A stretch of 64,000 nucleotides of DNA from Kapaibacterium sp044224925 (GTDB lineage: Bacteria > Bacteroidota > Ignavibacteria > Kapaibacteriales > Kapaibacteriaceae). Made by a program: the position numbers and the translations under genes. The stretch's first letter is position 1, and each line of letters begins with the position of its first letter. The notes under the pieces are model-generated. The model worked only from the letters and a program-made list of their open reading frames with translations, did not search any database and was not told the origin of the DNA. Shown here piece by piece: positions 51,620 through 61,512 of the stretch. The stretch is taken from the NCBI GenBank assembly GCA_044224925.1, contig JBGAJM010000006.1:1-64000 (forward strand), written 5' to 3'.

Positions 51620-54600
51620 ATGCTCGACATCGTACGACAACTCTTTTTCCTCCGCGCAGCGCCGCTGATCCGCATCGGTCGACATCGACCCTTGCAGGAG
51701 TCCGACGCGCTTGAAGCGCACCCGCTTCTGAACCCACGATCGGTGCCCGATGCGTTCGCAACGCTCGACACGTCGTCGTTCCGACCGTTCATTTTGCGTG
51801 TCTTCTTCGCCACCGGACGTCCGGCACGGAGGCTGCTCTTCATCATGGTGCTGCGACTGGCCCTGCTGCTCAGCACGCCATTGCTCCTCCATGCCGTCCT
51901 TGCCGCCTTGCCCGATGCTGCATTATCAACGTCCATCCCCATTGGCGCCATGCTGCTTGCCGTGGCCCTTGGGACGGCCGGCATGAGCGGTGCGGTCGCC
52001 ATTCAGCACTGGTACTATCAGACGCTGTTGGCCTTCGGTATCATCACGAACGGCATCAACACGCGTGTGATGACGCAGTCATTGCGGCTGCGCCGCAGTG
52101 AGCGTACGCGCATCAACACGGGCGACATGGTGAATCACCTCTCGAGCGATACGGATGCGATCGCCGAAGCGGCCTTCTTCATTCCCGAATTGATGCAGTC
52201 GTTCGCCATGATCATCGCCGTGATGGTGATGCTGTCATACTATCTCGGGATCGCCTCGCTCTCGGCGCTCTTCGCGCTCATGGTGATCGCCCCACTTTCC
52301 CGTGCCATTGCAAAGCGGTTCCGGTCGCTCGACCATACGCTCATGGAATTGCGCGACGAGCGAGTGACGTTGATGTCGCAGGTCCTGCACGGCATCCGCG
52401 TGATCAAGTATCATGCATGGGAGAAGAGCATCCACGACGAAGTGCGCGCCGTCCGGTCGAAGGAAGTGGCCACCAAGGTCAAGATCGTCCGTGCCGATGC
52501 GGCGGCCACAGCACTGTATGTGAGCACGACCACGCTGATCGCCGTGGTCGGGTTCGGCACCTATGTGTTGCTCGGCAACACTCTCGATGCACCGAAGGTC
52601 TTTGCATGCCTTGCCTTGTTCGGATTGTTAGAAGATCCGTTCGGGGTAATGTCGCACGTGATGGCCAACATTCAGCATGCGCGTGTGGCGACAACGCGAC
52701 TGCATGGATTCTTCAGCATGGGCACGCATGCCATCGACGAACGTCCGCTCTCGCCGCCTCTCGAACCGCTCGGCATCGAACTTCAGCAAGCAACGTATCG
52801 CTATCGCGATGGGTCGGAAGATGCCCTGCATCAGATCGACCTTTCCGTGCGCGCCGGATCGAGCGTTGCCATCATCGGCACCGTGGGATCGGGCAAGAGC
52901 ACGCTCTTGCGGACGCTTGTTGGTCTGCACGATGTGCGGAGCGGCTCGTTCTCCATCACGGGCACCACGCAACGTCCGCGCATCGCCTACGTGCCGCAAG
53001 AGGCCTTCATCCTGAACACCACCGTGGAAGAGAACATCGTCTTCGGTGATGACTCGTTGCGTGCATCGGCAACGTGGCCGTCAACGTTGCGGGACATTCT
53101 CTATGCCTCGGCGCTTGAGCCCGACCTCGCCCTGATGTCGGCGGGACTGCAAACGGAGATCGGTGAGCGCGGTGTGAATCTGTCGGGCGGACAGAAGCAA
53201 CGTGTCTCCATCGCTCGTGCCGTGGCACAGAGACCGGGCCTCGTTCTGCTCGACGATCCACTGTCCGCCGTCGACGTTGCCACGGAGGACATTCTCGTGG
53301 AGCGTCTGCTCTTCGGCGTGTGGAAGAACATCACACGTGTAGTGGTCACGCACCGCCTTGCCCACCTCGACAAGTTCGATCATGTGGTCTGGATGGAGCA
53401 TGGTGCTGTGCGCGCGCAAGGTTCCTATCGCGAGCTCGTGCTCACCAATGCAGCGTTTCGCGACTTCGTGAGCTCGGAACATCATGCCGAACCATCAACG
53501 CAAGAAGAACCCCAAAAGTCGGCCGACAGTGTTGACGTCGCCCATACCACCATGGCACAGGGCACGTCGGACACGGAGAGCGGCCGCATCACCGAAGAAG
53601 AAGATCGCGAGACCGGCGCCGTCGGGTTGCCCGTGTACCGTCGGTACTTGCGTGCCATGATCGGTCATGGCATTCGCTCGCCTTTCATCCTTCTGCTCAT
53701 GCTTGCCATGGTCGTGGCCGTCACGGTCATGCCCATTGCGCAAACGTGGTGGTTGGGTGCGTGGACGGATCGTCATTCCGTAGATCCCTTCATGGCCGTC
53801 ATCATCTACGGTCTGCTTGGTACCACCGTCCTGCTCTTCTCCTTTGGCGAGAAGATGGTATGGCTCGGCCGCACAGCATCCGCCGGCATTCGATTGCACG
53901 ATGCTGCGTTGCATGGCGTGCTCGGTGCGCCATTGCGGTTCTTCGATTCCACGCCGATGGGACGGATCCTCAACCGATTCGCGCGCGACATGGAAGCGGT
54001 CGACGATCACCTGTCGTGGAACTTCGAACAATCGTTCAAGTCCATCGCACAGACCATCGGGTCGCTCGTCCTGATCTTGAGCGTTCTTCCGTTGATCCTT
54101 CTCGTTGTCGTACCGGCGCTGTGGTTGTACTATCGTGTGCAACGTGACTACCGTCGTGCCGCACGCGAGGCCAAGCGCATGGAGAGCATTGCGCGGTCGC
54201 CACGCTATGCACAGTACAAAGAGGTCGTCACCGGACTCGACGTCATCCATGGCTACGGACGTGAAGAGGCCTTCATGACGTCGTTCTACGACATTCTGTG
54301 GAACTACCACCACATGTTCTGGACGTCCATCATGCTGAACCGCTGGTTCAGTGTGCGTGTACCGATGATCGGCGGCATGATCGCCATTGCCACCAGCGTG
54401 GGCATTGTGCTGCTCGCTCATCAAGGCCTCATCCATCAAGGGATGGCAGGACTTGTGCTCACCTATGCCTTGAGTTTCTGGGCAAGTCTCAACTGGTGCA
54501 TTCGTGCGTTCAGCGAAGTGGAGTCGCGCATGACATCGGTCGAGCGACTCAACTACTACGCCACGCTCGAACCGGAACCGAGTCCATCCGTCGAAGGATG

Positions 54601-55294
54601 GAAGAAGAAGGCAGGGCAGCAAGGATCATCAACGCTTGGCGAGAGCATTGTCTTCGACAATGTATCGGTGCGCTATGCCGACCATCTTCCGCGCGTCTTG
54701 CACAACATCACCTTCAGCGTACCGGCCGGTGCCAAGGTCGGCATCGTCGGTCGCACCGGAAGCGGCAAGAGCACGTTGTTCCAAACGCTGTTCCGGTTCG
54801 TCACACCGGAAGAGGGTCGTATCCTCATCTCGGGCGTCGACATTGCCACCATTCCCCTTCCCATCCTTCGACGGAGCATTGGCATCATTCCGCAGGACCC
54901 AACGCTCTTCCTTGGATCGGTGCGCTCGAACCTCGACCGGTTCCATGAGTGCACGGATGAACAGGTGTGGAGCGCCCTGGAGCGCGTCCAGTTGGCGGAC
55001 CATCTCCGGTCACTCCCCGGTGGTCTCTCCTCCAACGTGGCAGAGAACGGCGTGAACTTCAGTCAAGGTCAACGTCAACTGCTCTGCATGGCCCGCGCCA
55101 TCCTCACGCAAGCGCGCATCATCGTGCTCGACGAGGCAACGGCCAGCGTCGACATGCAGACCGACGCCATCATTCAACACACCATCCGCACCGAGTTCGA
55201 TGGCGTCACCGTCCTCATCATCGCGCACCGCCTCCATACGGTTGCGGAGTGCGATATGATCGTGGAGTTGGCGCAAGGAAGGCGAGTTGAGTGA
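51620..55294 (+). CDS. Full-length ABCC/MRP-type ABC transporter
   Basis: 1224 residues in one chain: TMD1 (about 60-380), NBD1 (about 390-630), a charged linker rich in Glu and Ser, TMD2 (about 690-970), NBD2 (about 1000-1224). NBD1: Walker A GTVGSGKST, signature LSGGQKQR, Walker B LVLLDDP with Asp546 in place of the catalytic Glu. NBD2: GRTGSGKST, signature FSQGQRQL, Walker B IVLDEA with Glu1172. This asymmetric pair (Asp in NBD1, altered signature in NBD2) is the mark of eukaryotic ABCC/MRP transporters. The extra N-terminal TMD0 is absent. Likely an exporter of organic anions or conjugates; substrate unknown. No ribosome-binding site is evident at the ATG. Confidence 0.88.
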   Translation: MLDIVRQLFFLRAAPLIRIGRHRPLQESDALEAHPLLNPRSVPDAFATLDTSSFRPFILRVFFATGRPARRLLFIMVLRLALLLSTPLLLHAVLAALPDAALSTSIPIGAMLLAVALGTAGMSGAVAIQHWYYQTLLAFGIITNGINTRVMTQSLRLRRSERTRINTGDMVNHLSSDTDAIAEAAFFIPELMQSFAMIIAVMVMLSYYLGIASLSALFALMVIAPLSRAIAKRFRSLDHTLMELRDERVTLMSQVLHGIRVIKYHAWEKSIHDEVRAVRSKEVATKVKIVRADAAATALYVSTTTLIAVVGFGTYVLLGNTLDAPKVFACLALFGLLEDPFGVMSHVMANIQHARVATTRLHGFFSMGTHAIDERPLSPPLEPLGIELQQATYRYRDGSEDALHQIDLSVRAGSSVAIIGTVGSGKSTLLRTLVGLHDVRSGSFSITGTTQRPRIAYVPQEAFILNTTVEENIVFGDDSLRASATWPSTLRDILYASALEPDLALMSAGLQTEIGERGVNLSGGQKQRVSIARAVAQRPGLVLLDDPLSAVDVATEDILVERLLFGVWKNITRVVVTHRLAHLDKFDHVVWMEHGAVRAQGSYRELVLTNAAFRDFVSSEHHAEPSTQEEPQKSADSVDVAHTTMAQGTSDTESGRITEEEDRETGAVGLPVYRRYLRAMIGHGIRSPFILLLMLAMVVAVTVMPIAQTWWLGAWTDRHSVDPFMAVIIYGLLGTTVLLFSFGEKMVWLGRTASAGIRLHDAALHGVLGAPLRFFDSTPMGRILNRFARDMEAVDDHLSWNFEQSFKSIAQTIGSLVLILSVLPLILLVVVPALWLYYRVQRDYRRAAREAKRMESIARSPRYAQYKEVVTGLDVIHGYGREEAFMTSFYDILWNYHHMFWTSIMLNRWFSVRVPMIGGMIAIATSVGIVLLAHQGLIHQGMAGLVLTYALSFWASLNWCIRAFSEVESRMTSVERLNYYATLEPEPSPSVEGWKKKAGQQGSSTLGESIVFDNVSVRYADHLPRVLHNITFSVPAGAKVGIVGRTGSGKSTLFQTLFRFVTPEEGRILISGVDIATIPLPILRRSIGIIPQDPTLFLGSVRSNLDRFHECTDEQVWSALERVQLADHLRSLPGGLSSNVAENGVNFSQGQRQLLCMARAILTQARIIVLDEATASVDMQTDAIIQHTIRTEFDGVTVLIIAHRLHTVAECDMIVELAQGRRVE

Positions 55295-55346
55295 CAAGTG
55301 ACGAGTGACGAGTGACGAGTTGAGTTACGAGTGACGAGTGACAAGT
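55293..55346. repeat. 7-base tandem repeat after the ABCC gene
   Basis: Units GACAAGT, GACGAGT x3, a five-base TGAGT, TACGAGT, GACGAGT, GACAAGT, beginning inside the transporter stop codon. The order is nearly symmetrical. A second, AT-rich repetitive stretch (TGTATTC-like, about 55391-55428) follows before the TPR gene. Confidence 0.8.
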
Positions 55347-55459
55347 GCGGCTCCGACCATGATCCTGCATTTTGGCATTCCATGATTGCATTCTGTATTA
55401 TGTATTCTGTATTGTATCATGTATTCTTGATCCTTGATTCCTCTTCCCATTTCCTCCCC

Positions 55460-56422
55460 ATGCCTCTCCTCCTCCTCCTCCTCGCCTTCCTTCCCATGCA
55501 TGCGCAGAACACGGACTCGCTGGAGACCGCTGCGTTGAAGCTGCACTATTCCATGAAGTATGCAGAGGCGGCAGAGCTGTATACGAAGGCCATCGATGGC
55601 GGGAAGCGGACGTTCAATACGTACTTCAATCGGGGGGCATGTCTGGCGGAGTGTTGCGATCCGATGAAGGCGGCCGAGGACTTCACGCGTGCGATGGAGT
55701 TGCAGCAGAGCGACTCGGCCTTGTACATGCGGGCCGTCTGCTATGTGAAGGCGACGGAGCTGATGAAGGGTGTGACGGACCTTACCGTGTTGCTCGAGCG
55801 GAACCTGATGTTCCCGCATGCATTGGCATTACGCGGACAGGCCTACTATGCACTGGGTGCGCGGGCCGATGCCTGTGCAGACCTTGCGCGTGCTGCCGCT
55901 ATGGGCGATGTGCAGGCTGCCGCCTTGGCACAAGAACGATGCGATACAGCCGCGGCCGTCACCGAGGGAGTGGTGATCGATTGGCCGCAAGACAATGGAC
56001 CGTGGAAGCAGGTGGACTCACGCGACGATAGCACCATGTCGGTCGTCGTTCTGCGTCGCGAACGCGAGATCGGAAAGAACTGGACGGAACTGGGCATGAT
56101 GACGTCGATGAAACGCGTTTATCGCGCACATCCCGATTCGGCCATGAAGGTGATCCATGCAGAAGCACGCAAACAAGCCGTCGATCCGCGCTTGACGGTG
56201 CTCGATCGTGGAGTGACGGACGAACGTCCGTGGGTGATCTTCAGTATCGAATCCGCATCGTGGGGTGCAGATCATCATGCGGAATCGCAGATCTACTACG
56301 TGGTGCAAGGCAAGGCCGCCCTCTACATCGTCCACCGCGATGTGCGCCGTGCCACCCTCACTCCTCGCGAGGTCAAGCAATGGGTGAAGGTCTTCCGTAC
56401 GGCAACCATCAAGCAACGATGA
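55460..56422 (+). CDS. TPR-repeat secreted protein
   Basis: 320 residues. Short signal peptide (about 1-16: six Leu encoded by CTC x6, ending MHAQ). Residues about 20-190 are tetratricopeptide-like helices (YAEAAELYTKAIDGGK, MKAAEDFTRAMELQ, RADACADLARAAAMG); the C-terminal 130 residues form a separate alpha/beta-like part with no motif I know. Probably periplasmic, protein-protein interaction. Preceded by the two repeat blocks, and its stop is adjacent to that of murB. Confidence 0.75.
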   Translation: MPLLLLLLAFLPMHAQNTDSLETAALKLHYSMKYAEAAELYTKAIDGGKRTFNTYFNRGACLAECCDPMKAAEDFTRAMELQQSDSALYMRAVCYVKATELMKGVTDLTVLLERNLMFPHALALRGQAYYALGARADACADLARAAAMGDVQAAALAQERCDTAAAVTEGVVIDWPQDNGPWKQVDSRDDSTMSVVVLRREREIGKNWTELGMMTSMKRVYRAHPDSAMKVIHAEARKQAVDPRLTVLDRGVTDERPWVIFSIESASWGADHHAESQIYYVVQGKAALYIVHRDVRRATLTPREVKQWVKVFRTATIKQR

Positions 56423-57430
56423 TCACCACCGGTTGACCTCTGTTTCCAGCGACACATCGAATCGTTCCCGGACGGAGCGCTCGATCTCGGTGGCAAGCAC
56501 GCTGATCTCTTCGCCCGTGGCCGCACCGTAGTTGACAAGCACCAAGGCCTGATTGACGTGCACACCAGCATCACCACGACGGTGACCTTTCCAACCACAC
56601 TGGTCGATCAACCATGCGGCCGGCAACTTCACACGTCCATCCTCTTGCGGATACGATGGCATGGTAGGAAAGGCGGCATGGAGGCGAGCCGCATGATCGG
56701 CAGCGATGACGGGATTCTTGAAGAACGATCCAGCATTCCCGATCTGCGACGGATCCGGAAGCTTGCGTGTGCGAATGGTCACCACAGCGCGAAAGATATC
56801 GGCAATGGTGGGTTCAGTGATCCCATGCGCATCAAGCTCTTGTCGCACGTCGGCATAGTCGCAATGCACGATCGGTCGCTTCGACAACGTATAGGCCACA
56901 TGCGTGATCACCACTTGGTCGCGTAGTGCGCGCTTGAACACACTGTCGCGATAGCCAAAGGCACAATCTTCTGCACGATAGGTGTGTGGTTGCAGCGTTG
57001 ACCGGTCGATGCCGACGCAATGATCGAAGCACCGTTCCTGTTCCACGCCATACGCACCGATGTTCTGCATGGGCGCGGCACCAACCGTACCGGGGATGAG
57101 GGCCAGATTCTCGAGTCCGCCATATCCTTGGTCGACGCACCAGGCAACACTGTCATGCCACGACTCTCCGGCACCAAAGCGAATGGTGATGGTGTTCTCG
57201 TCTTCGTGGAGCACGTCACGACCCATGATCTCCATCTTGAGGATGACGTCGGACACATCACCGGTGACCAGGATGTTACTGCCTCCACCAAGGATGCGAA
57301 CGTTGGAGGGTGCTGACCGGAGAACGGCGATCACATCGTCTGTGCTTTGCACGCTCACCACGGTCTCGGCCGTCGCGTGGACGTGAAACGTGGTGAGCTG
57401 TGCAAGATCGACGTGATGCTGTGTGTTCAT
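56423..57430 (-). CDS. murB: UDP-N-acetylenolpyruvoylglucosamine reductase
   Basis: 335 residues. FAD-dependent reductase making UDP-MurNAc. FAD-binding GGGSNILV (48-55), IPGTVGAAPMQNIGAYGVE, catalytic Ser in NAGSFFKNP and terminal Glu in the last segment. The Tyr/loop inserts after NIGAYG fit the type I (E. coli-like) form. Start taken at 57430. Ten bases downstream of fumC, so probably cotranscribed with it. Confidence 0.95.
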   Translation of the reverse strand: MNTQHHVDLAQLTTFHVHATAETVVSVQSTDDVIAVLRSAPSNVRILGGGSNILVTGDVSDVILKMEIMGRDVLHEDENTITIRFGAGESWHDSVAWCVDQGYGGLENLALIPGTVGAAPMQNIGAYGVEQERCFDHCVGIDRSTLQPHTYRAEDCAFGYRDSVFKRALRDQVVITHVAYTLSKRPIVHCDYADVRQELDAHGITEPTIADIFRAVVTIRTRKLPDPSQIGNAGSFFKNPVIAADHAARLHAAFPTMPSYPQEDGRVKLPAAWLIDQCGWKGHRRGDAGVHVNQALVLVNYGAATGEEISVLATEIERSVRERFDVSLETEVNRW

Positions 57431-57440
57431 GCTGTGGGGT

Positions 57441-58832
57441 TTATACCGACGGTCCGAGCATGTCCTCCGGACGTACCCACTTGTCGAATTCTTCTTCGGT
57501 GAGCAATTCCAATTCAAGTGCGGCCTGCTTCAACGTGCTCTTCTTCGCATGCGCTGTCTTGGCGATCTTGGCCGCATTGTCGTACCCGATATGCGTGTTC
57601 AAGGCCGTTACCAGCATGAGCGTGTTCTGATTGTAATGCTCAAGTCGCTCATAGTTCGCTTCGATGCCGGCTGCACAGTGTTCTTCGAACATCACGCACG
57701 TGTCGGCGAGCAACCGCGCGCTTTGAAGGAAGTTATAGATGATCACGGGCTTGAACACGTTGAGTTCGAAGTTGCCCGAGGAGCCACCGATGTTGATGGC
57801 AACATCGTTCCCCATCACCTGTGCGGCCACCATCGTCATGGCCTCGCTCTGCGTTGGATTCACCTTGCCCGGCATGATGGATGAACCCGGTTCGTTCTCG
57901 GGAATGCTCAGTTCGCCAAGACCGCAACGCGGACCCGATGCCATCCACCGCACATCGTTCGCGATCTTCATCAGCGAGGCGGCAAGGGTCTTCAGGGCAC
58001 CATGGGCATAGACGAGGGCATCGTGGGCGGCAAGGGCTTCGAACTTGTTCGGTGCCGACACAAAGGGAAGGCCCGTGAGCGAGGCGATCGTTGCCGCACT
58101 GCGCACAGCGAACTCTGGATGTGTGTTCAATCCGGTCCCTACCGCCGTGCCGCCCAACGCCAACTCATACAGTCCTTCAAGTCCTTGCTCCAGACGCTTG
58201 ATATCGTTCGTGAGCTGCTGGACGTAGCCGGAGAATTCCTGACCCAAGGTGATGGGCGTTGCATCCATCAAGTGCGTGCGTCCGCTCTTGATCACATCCT
58301 TGAACTCCACGGCCTTTGCATGCAAGGTGTTGCGAAGATGCTCAACGGCGGGAATGAGTCGCGTCTTCACCGAGATGGCGGCCGCAATGTGCATGGCCGT
58401 CGGGAAGGTATCGTTCGATGACTGCGACTTGTTCACATCATCATTCGGATGGACCGGCTTCTTGCTTCCGAGCTCTCCCCCGGCCATTTCGATGGCGCGA
58501 TTGGAGATCACTTCGTTCACGTTCATGTTCGTTTGCGTGCCCGAGCCTGTTTGCCAGATCGACAGCGGGAAGTGGGCCGCAAGCTTGCCGGCGATCACTT
58601 CGTCGGCCGCACGCACGATCAGATCGCGCTTGTCGGTGGCCAGCACGCCGAGGTCGGCATTCGTCATCGCCGCCGCCTTCTTCAAGGTGGCCATGGCCGC
58701 GATCAGTTCTGCGGGCATGGTCTCTTCGCCAATGCGGAAGTGGATCAGGGAGCGTGCCGTTTGGGCGCCGTAGTAGGCTGTGGACGGGACGCCGATCTCT
58801 CCCATCGTGTCGCGTTCAATTCGAGTGCTCAT
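57441..58832 (-). CDS. fumC: Fumarate hydratase class II
   Basis: 463 residues. Fumarase/aspartase superfamily, signature GSSIMPGKVNPTQ; SGTQTNMNVNEVISNRA and SGRTHLMDATP support fumarase rather than aspartase or argininosuccinate lyase. Interconverts fumarate and malate in the TCA cycle, cytoplasmic homotetramer. A TAAATTGC box about 30-40 bases upstream could be the promoter. murB follows. Confidence 0.93.
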   Translation of the reverse strand: MSTRIERDTMGEIGVPSTAYYGAQTARSLIHFRIGEETMPAELIAAMATLKKAAAMTNADLGVLATDKRDLIVRAADEVIAGKLAAHFPLSIWQTGSGTQTNMNVNEVISNRAIEMAGGELGSKKPVHPNDDVNKSQSSNDTFPTAMHIAAAISVKTRLIPAVEHLRNTLHAKAVEFKDVIKSGRTHLMDATPITLGQEFSGYVQQLTNDIKRLEQGLEGLYELALGGTAVGTGLNTHPEFAVRSAATIASLTGLPFVSAPNKFEALAAHDALVYAHGALKTLAASLMKIANDVRWMASGPRCGLGELSIPENEPGSSIMPGKVNPTQSEAMTMVAAQVMGNDVAINIGGSSGNFELNVFKPVIIYNFLQSARLLADTCVMFEEHCAAGIEANYERLEHYNQNTLMLVTALNTHIGYDNAAKIAKTAHAKKSTLKQAALELELLTEEEFDKWVRPEDMLGPSV

Positions 58833-58971
58833 GGTCGTAGGGTAGGTCGTGAGTGGATGTTGTGTCGAACCGCAATTTACGACCCACTACCCACTGAACG
58901 ATCTTGGGGTTTTAGAAACCACAATGACAACGACGGTACCGCATCGAACGATGAACTGACGGGATCTTCGT

Positions 58972-61209
58972 CTAAGGGTCGATGCGGTACACACAACCAT
59001 TCACAACAAAGCACCGGTGATAGGAGCGGCCGTTATCAACTCCTACAATGGTAGTGAGGACATAGAGGCCCTCCATGGAACCGCTCAGATCGACATGGAC
59101 CATGTGATCGCCAATTCCGGTACGATGGACAAGTTCTTGGCCAAGTACGGTAAGGACCCGTAGAGATTCAAGCATCCCTGAACCTGCAGTGATCGTGAGT
59201 ACATTCTCTCGATGTTGAACCTCCACTAGATCAGAGGCATCGCGTTGGATGCTCCCACGTTCGTTTCCGTTCTCAACACTTGTCACCGAGGATTGCACAA
59301 ACTTGATCTGATTGACCGTTCGATATGCCATAACACCGGCTGCATAGAGGTAATCGACGGCTCTTACTTTCTCTCCCGGTCCAAACGACATGCTCCCCAT
59401 GTCAACAGCTGCTCGAGCGTCATACCAATATGCCTTCGGTTCAGATGTAACGCCAATGACGTTCCCTAGTGTGTCGGACACGACAATGTCAATGTCATCC
59501 GGTGCCAGCGTAAATGACTGAATTGTGCCGTTGTCGATGTCATAGTCACCGATTTTCGCCTTATCAGGTCGGTACAGGAAATGCCCGTTTCCATCCTGAT
59601 CACGATAGTACCGACCCTTAAACTGGTGCGAATAAAAACCAGTCGTCTGCGCCAACTGCGGTACTCTCGTTACCTTCCACGATCCGTTCACGAGTTCTAC
59701 CCTGACACTTCCATTTGATCCAACAAGGAGAAACAGCGGTCGGTCGGTCAATGCATATGCAGATTTAAGTTGATACTCTGCATAGTCATTGACGAAACGC
59801 GCCTGCAGTCGTGCATCCGGAATGCTATACATATAGATCGTGTCTTTTGTAGCGGATATCGCATATGATCGATCACGAGTAAAATCAAACAGATCACACC
59901 CCGACGTGTGCTGCATCGCGAGTCGTATCTCCCGTGACGATAACGTCCCCATAGAATCGATCTCTACGGTTGTACTGTTCGAGTTGTACGTGCAGGTAAA
60001 ACAGTAATTACCGCTTGTGTTTGCATGCGCCACACCGCCGATCGTGTAATTCGAGATATTGTCGTACTTCATATCAAACAGTACCGAGTAAAATCCCTCT
60101 TGCAGAAAGACCTTCTCTGACTGGGCGAGGAACCGTATATCCATGAGGTCTAACATTGTGGCAACATCAGTCATCGAATAATCCGACAAACTGACAATTG
60201 ACACTGCCTCCTTTGTGCCAACGCACATTTGTTCAACGCCAAGTGCATGCGAATACAACGCCCCTTCCGTAAAATTGCTCCATTGCAATTTTGGCGCCGA
60301 CGTATCAATGCGGTACAGAGACTCGACTGACGTAGCCGTATTTCTGAATATGTACAACCCTTGCGCAACATTGAGAAAAACAAGGCGAACGTTGTCGGGT
60401 TCCAGTTCAAAAGGAAGTTTGAGCTTGACAAACTTGTTCTGTCTTCCGTCAAAGACGTCGAGGGTCTTGGAGGCGCCGTCGTATAGTCCTGCTATCACGT
60501 TCGATGCATCATCAACAACGACTTGGTCGGCACGAACAGACGACGCAAATGCTGTTGACATCAAGCCACTCCCCAGCTTGACTCGTGACTCAAGGTCGTA
60601 GATCGTGTACGAGAAGCCGTCTTTCACAAAGAGAGTGTTGCCCGCTACGATCACACTCGCATCCTTGTCGCGCAGCTTTCCCTTTGAAACCCGGGCGATG
60701 TTGCTGCGAGTAGAGGCGACAACGTCAAGGACCGATATCGTGCAACTGTCATCACTCTCAGCACTGTCTACTGCGACAACCTTCATCGACCTCGTTACGC
60801 CGATGTACGCGTTTGTGTCAGCGTACTCAGACACCACCTTCTTTTCAGCAATATTGTAAACGAGGAACCCGAGAGGACGTCCAAGGAGATCTGTTCTATA
60901 CATCAGGATGCTCCTGGCGTTGCTATCTATGCCCAGTACCCAATGAAATTGCTCAGCTTCATTTGGCACAACATAGTCAGCAAGAGTGGCAGACCCGTTC
61001 CGATCATAACGTTTGGCGATGAATCCGGAGTACTTTCCGCTATACTGCGCGAACACCACAACGATCTCGTCAGCATGGGACCCTTTTGCGCAAAACACTT
61101 GATACACGTTTGTTGGTAAGGACTTTACCTCCGTACCGCCGAACGCTCTCACAGAAAGAACCATCAGCACGATGTTGACAATCAAACCTGATCGAATGAG
61201 ACTCTTCAT
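58972..61209 (-). CDS. Secreted beta-propeller-like protein, probable T9SS cargo
   Basis: 745 residues. Signal peptide of about 24 residues. The long body is strand-rich with repeated units of about 45 residues (ILMYRTDLLGRPLGFLVYN; TLFVKDGFSYTIYDLES; PLFLLVGSNGSVRVELVNG) suggesting a WD40/YVTN-like propeller. The C-terminus, LRVLTVLGQELVHRTG...MEGLYVLTTIV, fits a T9SS sorting domain, followed by an unusual 20-residue tail. No enzyme motif. Clearly less GC-rich than flanking genes, which suggests horizontal origin or relaxed constraint. Confidence 0.68.
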   Translation of the reverse strand: MKSLIRSGLIVNIVLMVLSVRAFGGTEVKSLPTNVYQVFCAKGSHADEIVVVFAQYSGKYSGFIAKRYDRNGSATLADYVVPNEAEQFHWVLGIDSNARSILMYRTDLLGRPLGFLVYNIAEKKVVSEYADTNAYIGVTRSMKVVAVDSAESDDSCTISVLDVVASTRSNIARVSKGKLRDKDASVIVAGNTLFVKDGFSYTIYDLESRVKLGSGLMSTAFASSVRADQVVVDDASNVIAGLYDGASKTLDVFDGRQNKFVKLKLPFELEPDNVRLVFLNVAQGLYIFRNTATSVESLYRIDTSAPKLQWSNFTEGALYSHALGVEQMCVGTKEAVSIVSLSDYSMTDVATMLDLMDIRFLAQSEKVFLQEGFYSVLFDMKYDNISNYTIGGVAHANTSGNYCFTCTYNSNSTTVEIDSMGTLSSREIRLAMQHTSGCDLFDFTRDRSYAISATKDTIYMYSIPDARLQARFVNDYAEYQLKSAYALTDRPLFLLVGSNGSVRVELVNGSWKVTRVPQLAQTTGFYSHQFKGRYYRDQDGNGHFLYRPDKAKIGDYDIDNGTIQSFTLAPDDIDIVVSDTLGNVIGVTSEPKAYWYDARAAVDMGSMSFGPGEKVRAVDYLYAAGVMAYRTVNQIKFVQSSVTSVENGNERGSIQRDASDLVEVQHRENVLTITAGSGMLESLRVLTVLGQELVHRTGIGDHMVHVDLSGSMEGLYVLTTIVGVDNGRSYHRCFVVNGCVYRIDP

Positions 61210-61512
61210 TGTGTAGCCAGATCATTTACCTACCAACAAAAACACACCTGCCGACGATCACAGATATGCCATACTTCGACTGTTTGAGAACGTATCAGAC
61301 GACCAGAACAGCCAAACATGCTTAAGACACCTGAACCTACGTCATGAATGAACTTCCTCAACGTACGTATATGTACCAGTATATTGCAAAGCATTTTTCT
61401 GCCACAAGTGCGCGAACAATGAACGCAACAGCGCGGGTTAGCCCTCTTTGATATGCCATCAATTGAGAACGCTGTGCACTCCCTTGGTGCAGCATTGTCC
61501 TATTTTCGCCAG
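61210..61512. other. Intergenic region between divergent genes
   Basis: 303 bases, AT-rich in the first half (CGTACGTATATGTAC near 61363-61377 is a near-palindrome). No credible gene. The plus-strand end holds the M16 peptidase -10 box; the minus-strand promoter is not obvious. Confidence 0.4.
61501..61508 (+). promoter_or_regulatory. -10 box predicting leaderless M16 peptidase mRNA
   Basis: TATTTTCG begins exactly 12 bases before the peptidase ATG (61513); CCAG separates box and codon and no ribosome-binding site is present. Confidence 0.5.

Noticed and set aside
55293..55346. Short direct repeats as a possible CRISPR or phage attachment site
   Set aside because: Units are only seven bases with no spacers, and no integrase or cas gene is nearby.
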